Of a DNA stretch of 5,482 bases, positions 1 to 5,482 are shown piece after piece. The notes under the pieces are model-generated. The model searched no databases. It was not told where the DNA came from and saw only the letters and a list, made by a program, of their open reading frames with translations. The position numbers were made by a program, and so were the translations under genes. Position 1 is the stretch's first letter; the number at the start of each line of letters is the position of its first letter. Where the stretch lies: assembly GCA_900546775.1 (NCBI GenBank), contig UREM01000057.1:1-5482 (forward strand), given 5' to 3'. The stretch comes from an uncultured Collinsella sp. (lineage in GTDB: Bacteria > Actinomycetota > Coriobacteriia > Coriobacteriales > Coriobacteriaceae).

Positions 1-2
1 AT

Positions 3-38
3 GACCAGAAGGTCAATGCCGCCTCGTTTCAAGGCACC
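3..38 (+). repeat. Left copy of a terminal inverted repeat (edge of a larger element)
   Basis: Positions 3-38 match the reverse complement of 5447-5482 at 31 of 36 positions without gaps, and the outermost 13 bases (GACCAGAAGGTCA) are identical. The outer 12 bases are themselves a small hairpin, GACC-AGAA-GGTC. Read in the frame starting at position 3, the copy gives DQKVNAASFQGTL, and the right copy read on the minus strand gives DQKVSALSFHVTL. The open frame on this side continues to a TAG at 120-122 or thereabouts. It could be the 3' end of a gene lying to the left or simply a repeated intergenic element. I do not recognise the family. Because the match runs to the window edge, the repeat probably extends outside. 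Confidence 0.6.
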
Positions 39-111
39 TTGCTCGCTCTGGCGGGCTTTCGCTGTCTGCGCCAAAACATCGGCGTTTTTGTTGTTGGTAG
101 CCGTTGGCGAT

Positions 112-160
112 GCGGCAGTTAGGGACGTTCCTTTTCTGCCGGCACCTGGGGACACTCCTT
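112..160. repeat. GGGGAC-box units, outer part of a REP-like array
   Basis: Two related boxes lie here in the same orientation: AGGGACGTTCCTTT at 121-134 and GGGGACACTCCTT at 148-160. The first is itself a near-palindrome (AGG-GACGTT-CCT) and sits in the loop of a short stem, GGCAG 114-118 with CTGCC 136-140. The same box recurs at 168-179 and, inverted, at 197-208 in the adjoining stem-loop. Clusters of short palindromic units with a conserved G-rich box are typical of REP sequences, which are moved by Y1 (RAYT/TnpA-REP) transposases. No such transposase is in the window, so the family assignment is an inference. Confidence 0.5.
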
Positions 161-216
161 AGTCGTTGGGGACGTTCTTGCTTGACTAGTCCGTTTAAGA
201 ATGTCCCCAACGACTA
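160..216. repeat. Long near-perfect stem-loop, REP-like palindrome
   Basis: The arm at 160-179 (TAGTCGTTGGGGACGTTCTT) is the reverse complement of 197-216 at 19 of 20 positions. The single difference, G174 against T203 or its neighbour, would still pair as G-U in RNA. The loop of 17 bases contains the palindrome ACTAGT. Neither strand has a T-run after the stem: the plus side continues TTTATTCGG and the minus side is G/C-rich. A rho-independent terminator is therefore less likely than a mobile palindromic repeat. The stem could still act secondarily in transcript 3'-end protection or in insulating the downstream promoter. Confidence 0.7.
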
Positions 217-275
217 TTTATTCGGACTGCTAATTTGTGCGGGCTGTGGTTTTGTGACCTGCTGATATTAAAGAT

Positions 276-291
276 ACTGTACAACTGTACA
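276..291. promoter_or_regulatory. Candidate operator: direct repeat and palindrome TGTACA-AC-TGTACA
   Basis: The 8-mer ACTGTACA occurs twice back to back (276-283, 284-291). Because TGTACA is self-complementary, this also makes a perfect 14-bp dyad at 278-291. Its core, TACA-AC-TGTA (280-289), fits the TACA-N2-TGTA form known for BlaI/MecI/CopY-type repressors, although GntR- or TetR-family regulators can also use such dyads. The right half coincides with the proposed -35 hexamer, which is where a repressor would block polymerase. No regulator gene is present in the window, so the binding protein is unknown. Confidence 0.45.
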
Positions 292-314
292 CTAACTCAT
301 CTTCGTAGTATATT
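286..314 (+). promoter_or_regulatory. Candidate sigma-70-type promoter for the YhgE/Pip pair
   Basis: TGTACA at 286-291 matches four of six bases of the TTGACA -35 consensus. TATATT at 309-314 matches five of six of the TATAAT -10 consensus. The spacer is exactly 17 bases. Transcription would start near 320-322, giving a leader of about 85 bases before the first gene. The region is visibly more AT-rich than the flanking genes. The -10 box sits inside a small dyad, GTAG (305-308) and CTAC (316-319). This was found by eye, and no transcription data support it. Confidence 0.5.
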
Positions 315-333
315 GCTACCCGCAAAACTCAAT

Positions 334-379
334 ACCATTGTGCTTCGAGACGCTAAAGCGCCTACGTACAATGGTTTTT
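334..379 (+). terminator. Terminator-like hairpin in the 5' leader (possible attenuator)
   Basis: ACCATTGT at 334-341 is the exact reverse complement of ACAATGGT at 368-375. The stem can be extended inward by a G-U pair and a C-G pair (342-343 with 366-367). An inner hairpin CGCT-AA-AGCG lies at 351-360. The outer stem is followed at once by five T residues (375-379), the layout of an intrinsic terminator. It lies between the predicted transcription start and the start codon at 407, so it would act on the operon's own leader. A competing short pairing, CGTAC 365-369 with GTACG 384-388, would break the stem. The stem is only moderately GC-rich, so termination may be partial. It might instead end a short independent transcript. 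Confidence 0.45.
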
Positions 380-406
380 GATAGTACGATTTGATTCAAC
401 GACAGG

Positions 407-3196
407 ATGGATGGTCCAAGCGTGAGTCTCGGCAGCAAACTATCCGATGCAAAGGTCTCCTTTGCGATATTCAAGCGCGACATTAAGCGACTGCTTGTGA
501 ACCCCGTCGCCTTGGTGGTTACCCTGGGCGTGTGCGTTATCCCCTCGCTGTATGCCTGGTACAACATCGTGGCCAACTGGGATCCGTATGGAAACACCCA
601 GGGCATTAAAATCGCTATCGCCAACAACGATCAGGGCACCCAGAACGACCTAGTGGGCGAGCTTAATGCGGGCGATAAGGTGGTCGATCAGCTCAAGGAA
701 AACGATCAGCTGGGCTGGACCTTCGTCGATTCGGCCGCCGATGCCAAAGAGGGCGTCGAGAGCGGGGAATACTACGCGGCGATCGTAATCCCCAAGAACT
801 TCTCCGACAATCTGGTCTCGATGCTCGACGGCAACTACCATCAGCCGAAGCTCACCTATTACGTCAACGAGAAAAAGAGCGCCATTGCGCCCAAGGTCAC
901 CGATACCGGTGCCAACACCATCGAGGAGCAGATCAACTCGGAGTTTGTCTCCACGGTGGGCGAGACTGTTGCCAGTATCGCCAAGGATGCCGGTGTCGAT
1001 TTAAAGGACAAGGCAACCCAGACTCAGGACTCGCTGACAAGTTCGGTGTCCGAGGCATCCGACACCTTGGGTGAGGTGCGCGATTCGATTGGCGATATGA
1101 ATGCCGCCATCGATAAGACGAGTGGCGCTATCGCCTCGGCTGATGCGGCGCTTGCCGGCTTGCAAGGTCAGGCACCGTCGCTGACGCAGGCAATCTCCCA
1201 GGGCAACGACCTGCTGGGCGAGGCTCGCGCCACGGCGGGCAACTCTATCACCTCGCTCTCCAAGGCACTCTCGGAAGGTAGCCTTGCACTCACCAAGACG
1301 TCAGCCTCCGCGAACGCTGCGATTGGCAAGCTAACGGGTACGGTCACATCTACGACCACCCGCATCGACAACTCGCTCGAGTCTCTCCAAGCGACGATCG
1401 ATCACAATAAGGCCGTTATCGGGCACTTGGAGATTCTCGTTAATGACACGTCGACAGGTTCCGAGGAAATTGACGCGCGCATTGTATCGACCATCGATTC
1501 GCTTCGCGAGCAAAACCAGAAGCTGCAGAGCATCAAGGATGGCCTTTCTGCACAGTCGAGCGCCATGGCAAACGACGCTACGGCAATCTCGAACGCGAGC
1601 AACGCACTCAACGCGGCAATTCAGACCGGTACGGCTAACCTCGGTCAGGCTCAGACCGATCTGGGTCAGAACGCACTTCCGAAGGCTTCGAGCGCGCTTG
1701 ACTCCTTTGCCGCCGTTTCGGGCGATTTGACCGGCATTGTGTCGGGTATGACCCCCACGATAGCGAGCGCGCGCGGCACGCTGGCGCAGCTCGATGCCAC
1801 GCTCAAGCAGGCAAAGACCACGCTGTCCCAAACCGACGCCTCCCTTGCCAAGGTTCAGGACAAGCTCGCGACCGCCGCCAATGACATTGCGGCGCTGCAG
1901 ACCTCTGAGTCTATGGGCGAGTTAGCCGACCTCATGGACGTCGACGTCAATGACGTGGCAGATTTCATGGCATCTCCGGTTGAGCTGACGTCCAAGTCAA
2001 TCTATCCGGTCAAGAGCTTTGGCTCGGGCATCGCGCCCTTCTACACCAATCTGGCGCTGTGGGTAGGCGGCTATGTGCTCATCGCTATCTATAAACTCGA
2101 GGTCGACCGCGAGGGCATCGGTAGCTTTACGGCGCGTCAGGGCTACTTTGGCCGCTGGCTGCTGCTGGTGATCCTGGGCGCGTTCCAGGCCATTATCGTT
2201 ACGGTGGGCGACCTGGTCATTGGCGTTCAGTGCGTCAATCCGCTGCTCTTTGTACTGGGCGGCATCGCTATTTCGTTCACCTACGTCAACATCATCTATG
2301 CGCTGTCCACCACGTTTAAGCATATCGGTAAAGCCATTGGCGTCATCCTCGTCATTGTGCAGATCCCCGGCTCGTCGGGCATGTATCCCATCGAGATGAT
2401 GCCCGGCTTCTTCCAATGGCTGCATCCGCTGCTGCCCTTCACCTATGGCATCAACCTGCTGCGCGAGACCGTCGGTGGCATGTATTCGTTCAACTACCTG
2501 TTCAACCTGTGCATCCTGGGCGTGTTCCTGATCGTGGCGCTCTTCATCGGTCTGCAGCTGCGTCCGCTGCTGCTCAACCTCAATCTGCTCTTTGATAAGC
2601 AACTTTCCACGACGGGGCTCATGATCTGCGAGTCTAACGACCTGCCGCGTCAGCGCTACTCGCTGCGCACGGCCATGCGCGTCATGCTCGATTCCGATTC
2701 GTACCGTCGCGAACTGCTCGATCATGCGGTCGCCTTTGAACATCGCTACCCGTACTACATCAAGGGCGGTTTTGCCGCTGTGGTGGGCGTTCAGGTCCTG
2801 CTCTTTGTCCTGTCGACGGTGCTCGATATCGACAATAACGGCAAGATCATCCTGCTCGTTATCTGGATCATTTCGGTTATCGCCATCTGCGGCTGGCTCA
2901 TCAACATCGAATACATCCGTGCGAGCCTCAATACCCAGATGCGTATCTCGGCGCTTTCGGACGAGGACCTTCGCCGCGAGATGCGCGAGCACACGGCTGC
3001 CATCCCTGCCGCCCGTCGCATGTTTGGTCTCAACGCCAGCGAGCGTGGCGCCAAGGGAGGCGAACAGCCTACGAGCCGTCTGTCGCATATCGGTGCGCAT
3101 CGTAAGGCTCAAGATGCCGACGGCGCTGACAACGTAAACGGAAACGACGGGGATACCACCTCGCTTGGCAAGCACTCTAAAGGAGGTGAGGCATAA
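407..3196 (+). CDS. YhgE/Pip family membrane protein with C-terminal extension (929 aa)
   Basis: This is a large membrane protein of the YhgE/Pip (phage infection protein) family. Residues 31-165 form the family's N-terminal domain: one membrane helix at about 34-53, then the hallmark LYAWYNI...WDPYGNT and a conserved globular part. Residues about 200-500 are rich in Ala, Ser, Thr and Gln with heptad-like spacing, predicting a long extracytoplasmic coiled coil. A conserved segment (502-531, with FMASPVEL) leads to the C-terminal domain (YPVKSFGSGIAPFY from 533). Its five helices lie at about 545-562, 584-605, 613-634, 640-656 and 698-718, with a QCVNP loop at 608-612 and GSSGMYPIEM at 655-664. 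This layout resembles an ABC-2 permease. Unusually, residues 720-929 add a cytoplasmic stretch, two further helices (about 787-806 and 814-833) and a polar Gly/Asp/Asn-rich tail. The ectodomain has no cysteine. The ATG at 407 has only ACAGG abutting it. An in-frame GTG at 422, with GGATGGATGG upstream at 405-414, is an alternative start. Relatives include phage receptors (Pip, YueB) and EsaA of type VII secretion. The actual role here is unknown. Confidence 0.9.
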   Translation: MDGPSVSLGSKLSDAKVSFAIFKRDIKRLLVNPVALVVTLGVCVIPSLYAWYNIVANWDPYGNTQGIKIAIANNDQGTQNDLVGELNAGDKVVDQLKENDQLGWTFVDSAADAKEGVESGEYYAAIVIPKNFSDNLVSMLDGNYHQPKLTYYVNEKKSAIAPKVTDTGANTIEEQINSEFVSTVGETVASIAKDAGVDLKDKATQTQDSLTSSVSEASDTLGEVRDSIGDMNAAIDKTSGAIASADAALAGLQGQAPSLTQAISQGNDLLGEARATAGNSITSLSKALSEGSLALTKTSASANAAIGKLTGTVTSTTTRIDNSLESLQATIDHNKAVIGHLEILVNDTSTGSEEIDARIVSTIDSLREQNQKLQSIKDGLSAQSSAMANDATAISNASNALNAAIQTGTANLGQAQTDLGQNALPKASSALDSFAAVSGDLTGIVSGMTPTIASARGTLAQLDATLKQAKTTLSQTDASLAKVQDKLATAANDIAALQTSESMGELADLMDVDVNDVADFMASPVELTSKSIYPVKSFGSGIAPFYTNLALWVGGYVLIAIYKLEVDREGIGSFTARQGYFGRWLLLVILGAFQAIIVTVGDLVIGVQCVNPLLFVLGGIAISFTYVNIIYALSTTFKHIGKAIGVILVIVQIPGSSGMYPIEMMPGFFQWLHPLLPFTYGINLLRETVGGMYSFNYLFNLCILGVFLIVALFIGLQLRPLLLNLNLLFDKQLSTTGLMICESNDLPRQRYSLRTAMRVMLDSDSYRRELLDHAVAFEHRYPYYIKGGFAAVVGVQVLLFVLSTVLDIDNNGKIILLVIWIISVIAICGWLINIEYIRASLNTQMRISALSDEDLRREMREHTAAIPAARRMFGLNASERGAKGGEQPTSRLSHIGAHRKAQDADGADNVNGNDGDTTSLGKHSKGGEA
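3179..3189 (+). promoter_or_regulatory. Full-length Shine-Dalgarno of the second gene, inside the first gene
   Basis: AAAGGAGGTGA is an uninterrupted 11-base complement of the usual 16S rRNA 3' end. The GGAGG core ends ten bases before the ATG at 3197. It fixes that start. The site lies within the last codons of the upstream gene, where it encodes part of the final K-G-G-E-A. Ribosomes finishing the first gene would therefore stop immediately next to the second start, which favours coupled translation. The first gene's own start has a much poorer site. Confidence 0.9.
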
Positions 3197-5386
3197 ATGA
3201 AAAACATCCTGCACCTGTTTAAGCGCGATGTCCAAAACGTGTCTCGCTCCGTGATCGGCATAGTCGTCGTGATGGGCCTGATCATCGTGCCATGTCTCTA
3301 TGCATGGTTTAACATCGCCGGAAGCTGGGATCCCTACGGCAATACCGGCAACCTTAAGATTGCAGTGGTCAACACCGATGAGGGTTACGAGAGCGATCTG
3401 ATTCCCGTCGAGGTCAACGTGGGCGAAAACGTAACCGCCACCCTGCGCGGCAACGAGAACTTCGACTGGGTCGTCCTCAACGACCGCGATAAGGCGATTG
3501 AGGGCGTTAAGTCGGGCGCGTACTACGCTGCCGTCGTTATCCCTAAAACGTTTAGCGCCGACATGATGACGCTTTTCTCGACCGAGGTGAAGCACGCCGA
3601 TATCGAGTTCTACGAGAACCAGAAGGCTAACGCCATCGCACAGATCGTGACTGAAAAGGGCTCGAGCGCCGTCCAGAGTCAGGTCAACGAGACCTTTACC
3701 AAGACCATCACGACCATCGGCCTTAAGACCGTGTCCAGCCTGCTCGACTATATGAGTACCGACCAGGTGAGCAACTTTATCGCCAATATGTCCTCGACGC
3801 TGGGCGATTCGGTCGAGGACCTGCAGGACGTTCAGGCGAGTGCGACGTCGCTCGCGGGCATTTTGAGCTCCACGTCCGATTCACTGACATCGGCGGGCGG
3901 CATGCTCAAGCAGACGGGCACCGTTGATGAGTCGACGAAGCAGCTGATGGAGCACGCAAAGAGCGGCATCAATGATTCCAAGGAAGCGCTCAAGGCCGCC
4001 AACGATACCGTTAACGCGGCGATTGACGGAAGCGCGGGCTCGTTCGACAACGTCTCCGCCGAGCTTGCGAAGGCATTCGATGCCGCGAAGCAGCATGTTT
4101 ACCTTACGGTGTCTCAGCTCAACGAAGCCGCAGCGGCGCTCAATACGCGTGCCAAGGAAATCGACGACACGGCCGACCAGCTCCGCAGCTTTGCCGATCA
4201 GGTGAGTGACGAAAAGCTCCAGGACAGCCTCAAGTCTGTGGCTACATCGCTGGGCAGGATCGCGACGGAGTATCGTAACAATGCGAAGGACCTGACGGCG
4301 ACCGCAAAGTCCCTTTCGGACGGCATGGCCGAGGTCAACAACTCGCGTGCTGAGGTCGACCAGGCCATCGCCGATGCCAAGGCGGGCATCTCGGGCGCTA
4401 AGTCTGACTACGATTCCACGTTCTCGGTCAAGGCCAAGGAGCTCAAGAAAACTATTTCGGGCGTGTTGGATTCACTCGACGGCATCTCGGGCGACCTGGA
4501 TAGCGCTGTTGCCGGCCTGACCGACGCATCCGGTTCGCTGGCAAAGGGCCTCTCCAAGGCTGCAAAGCTGGTCAACAAAGCTTCCGATCAGCTGGGTGAG
4601 GCGTCGGACAAGATTAGCGCTTTCAAGGACGATCTCGACGGTGCCCTTATGTCGGACGATCTGGCCACGATCAAGACGATGATCGGTAATGATCCCGAGG
4701 GTTTGGCCGTGTCGCTTTCCGGCCCCGTCGCGCTCGACCGCAAGCCGGTCTATCCGATCCGCAACTACGGTTCGGCCATGGCGCCGTTCTACACGATTCT
4801 GTCGCTGTGGGTCGGCTCGATCGTACTGGCGGCCATGATGAAGGTCTCGGTTGACGATGAGCTCATCAACGAGCTCATCCCCGTGCGCCTGCACGAGATC
4901 TACCTGGGCCGCTACCTGTTCTTTGGAGGTCTGGCCCTGCTGCAGGCGACACTCGTGTGCGCGGGCGACATCCTGTTCTTTGGCATTCAGTGCGACAACC
5001 CGCTGCAATTTGTGCTGGCGGGTTGGGTCGCGAGTCTCGTGTTCTCCAATATCGTCTACACGCTTACGGTTTCGTTTGGCGATATCGGCAAGGCGCTCGC
5101 CGTCGTGCTGTTGGTTATGCAGGTCGGCGGTTCGGGCGGTACGTTCCCCATCGAGATGACCGGCCCTGTGTTCCAGGCGATCTATCCGTTCCTGCCGTTC
5201 ACCCACGGCATCAACGCCATGCATGCCGCCATGGCTGGCGCCTACCATATGGAGTACTGGATTGAGCTAGGCATTCTGGCGAGCTATCTGATTCCGTCGC
5301 TGGCACTGGGCGTCGTCTTCCGCCGCCCGGTCATCAAAGCTAACGACTGGATCATCGAAAAGCTGGAATCAACAAAGCTTATCTAG
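3197..5386 (+). CDS. YhgE/Pip family membrane protein, tandem paralogue (729 aa)
   Basis: This is a second YhgE/Pip family protein, clearly homologous to its neighbour at both ends. The N-terminal domain has a helix at about 18-38, then LYAWFNI (34-40), WDPYGNT (44-50) and YYAAVVIPK (109-117), matching YYAAIVIPK in the first protein. Residues about 180-485 are Ala/Ser/Asp/Lys-rich and heptad-like, predicting a long extracytoplasmic coiled coil that aligns poorly with the neighbour's. The C-terminal domain begins at YPIRNYGSAMAPFY (519-532). Its helices lie at about 530-548, 570-595, 602-624, 629-645 and 690-708, with a QCDNP loop at 598-602 and GGSGGTFPIEM at 644-654. It then stops after a short cytoplasmic tail, the usual architecture, without the neighbour's extension. 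The ATG follows the upstream stop codon with no intervening base and has a perfect ribosome site. The pair is probably one operon whose products assemble together. By analogy with ABC-2-like permeases or YueB/EsaA it may serve export or form a surface filament. No ATPase is visible nearby, so this remains inference. Confidence 0.92.
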   Translation: MKNILHLFKRDVQNVSRSVIGIVVVMGLIIVPCLYAWFNIAGSWDPYGNTGNLKIAVVNTDEGYESDLIPVEVNVGENVTATLRGNENFDWVVLNDRDKAIEGVKSGAYYAAVVIPKTFSADMMTLFSTEVKHADIEFYENQKANAIAQIVTEKGSSAVQSQVNETFTKTITTIGLKTVSSLLDYMSTDQVSNFIANMSSTLGDSVEDLQDVQASATSLAGILSSTSDSLTSAGGMLKQTGTVDESTKQLMEHAKSGINDSKEALKAANDTVNAAIDGSAGSFDNVSAELAKAFDAAKQHVYLTVSQLNEAAAALNTRAKEIDDTADQLRSFADQVSDEKLQDSLKSVATSLGRIATEYRNNAKDLTATAKSLSDGMAEVNNSRAEVDQAIADAKAGISGAKSDYDSTFSVKAKELKKTISGVLDSLDGISGDLDSAVAGLTDASGSLAKGLSKAAKLVNKASDQLGEASDKISAFKDDLDGALMSDDLATIKTMIGNDPEGLAVSLSGPVALDRKPVYPIRNYGSAMAPFYTILSLWVGSIVLAAMMKVSVDDELINELIPVRLHEIYLGRYLFFGGLALLQATLVCAGDILFFGIQCDNPLQFVLAGWVASLVFSNIVYTLTVSFGDIGKALAVVLLVMQVGGSGGTFPIEMTGPVFQAIYPFLPFTHGINAMHAAMAGAYHMEYWIELGILASYLIPSLALGVVFRRPVIKANDWIIEKLESTKLI

Positions 5387-5446
5387 TACAGCAACGTTAA
5401 CGCCGATGCAGCGCTAATGCCAGCGAGCGAGCCGCATTTGCGCCAA
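5387..5446. other. Short intergenic stretch, no convincing terminator
   Basis: After the TAG at 5384-5386 I see only a short palindrome, CGTTAACG (5395-5402), and no GC-rich stem followed by a T-run. Transcription may continue beyond the window, or termination may be Rho-dependent. No gene start is visible here. The minus-strand frame entering from the right edge ends with a TAG at 5414-5416. Confidence 0.5.
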
Positions 5447-5482
5447 GGTGACGTGAAATGAAAGGGCGCTGACCTTCTGGTC
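5447..5482 (-). repeat. Right copy of the terminal inverted repeat
   Basis: This is the inverted counterpart of positions 3-38, with 31 of 36 bases identical and the outer 13 bases (TGACCTTCTGGTC on the plus strand) perfect. Read on the minus strand from the edge it encodes DQKVSALSFHVTLAQ and stops at 5414-5416. The differences between the copies leave the frame open and include third-position changes (for example TCG/TCA). This hints at, but does not prove, a coding origin such as C-terminal tails of related genes pointing into the window from both sides. The copy runs to the last base, so its true extent is unknown. Confidence 0.6.

Noticed and set aside
3..122. A plus-strand open frame entering from the left edge as the end of a real gene
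   Set aside because: Only about 39 codons are visible. The first third is the repeat shared with the right edge, and the remainder is not recognisable. It is noted under the repeat rather than called as a gene.
13..210. A 65-codon minus-strand open frame across the left repeat region
   Set aside because: It runs through the REP-like palindromes, has an Arg/Gln/Cys-rich composition without any recognisable feature, and shows no ribosome site.
160..216. The long stem-loop as a rho-independent terminator of an upstream gene
   Set aside because: There is no T-run directly after either arm, and the loop is long. The repeated GGGGAC boxes fit a REP-like element better.
1997..3595. A 532-codon open frame on the minus strand spanning the junction of both genes
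   Set aside because: It lies entirely antisense to two well-supported homologous genes. Its product is rich in His, Arg, Asp and Gln with no recognisable domain, as expected from the complement of G/C-ending codons, and a second such frame appears at 4472-5248 opposite the equivalent region of the paralogue.
407..5386. The gene pair as a complete ABC exporter or a type VII secretion locus
   Set aside because: The membrane domains resemble ABC-2 permeases and EsaA/YueB are relatives, but no Walker-motif ATPase, WXG100 protein or FtsK-like ATPase is present in the window.
1..5482. tRNA, rRNA, CRISPR array or intact insertion sequence
   Set aside because: Reading both strands, I saw no regularly spaced direct repeats, no tRNA-like cloverleaf or rRNA signature, and no transposase or integrase coding sequence.

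Overview
The window looks like chromosomal DNA from a moderately GC-rich Gram-positive bacterium. The best guess is a Coriobacteriia member such as Collinsella. This rests on general impression: G/C-ending codons, a full AAAGGAGGTGA Shine-Dalgarno, a tandem pair of very large YhgE/Pip-family membrane proteins, and intergenic GGGGAC-box palindromes. No marker gene is present, so the taxon is an inference.

Layout. Positions 1-120 hold the end of a repeated element that continues beyond the left edge. Positions 121-216 hold a cluster of GGGGAC boxes ending in a near-perfect 20-bp stem-loop, resembling a REP element. Positions 217-406 form a relatively AT-rich regulatory region. It contains a palindrome with a TACA-N2-TGTA core, an apparent sigma-70-type promoter overlapping it, and a terminator-like hairpin with a T-run inside the predicted 5' leader. 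The rest is essentially two genes on the plus strand, 407-3196 and 3197-5386, with no gap between them. The last 96 bases have no convincing terminator and end in a second, inverted copy of the left-edge repeat.

Function. Both genes encode YhgE/Pip (phage infection protein) family membrane proteins. Each has one N-terminal transmembrane helix, a very long cysteine-free extracytoplasmic domain that is mostly predicted coiled coil, and a C-terminal bundle of five helices resembling an ABC-2 permease. They are clear paralogues at both ends but diverge in the coiled-coil middle. The first also carries an extra C-terminal module of about 210 residues with two more helices and a polar tail. They are almost certainly co-transcribed and translationally coupled, and may assemble as a heteromer. 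Known relatives include Lactococcus Pip and Bacillus YueB (both phage receptors) and EsaA (type VII secretion). No ATPase, WXG100 protein or other secretion gene lies in the window, so the actual substrate or role cannot be read from it.

The most interesting points are the promoter/operator/terminator-like leader, the extended first paralogue, the REP-like array, and the inverted repeats sitting exactly at the two window edges.
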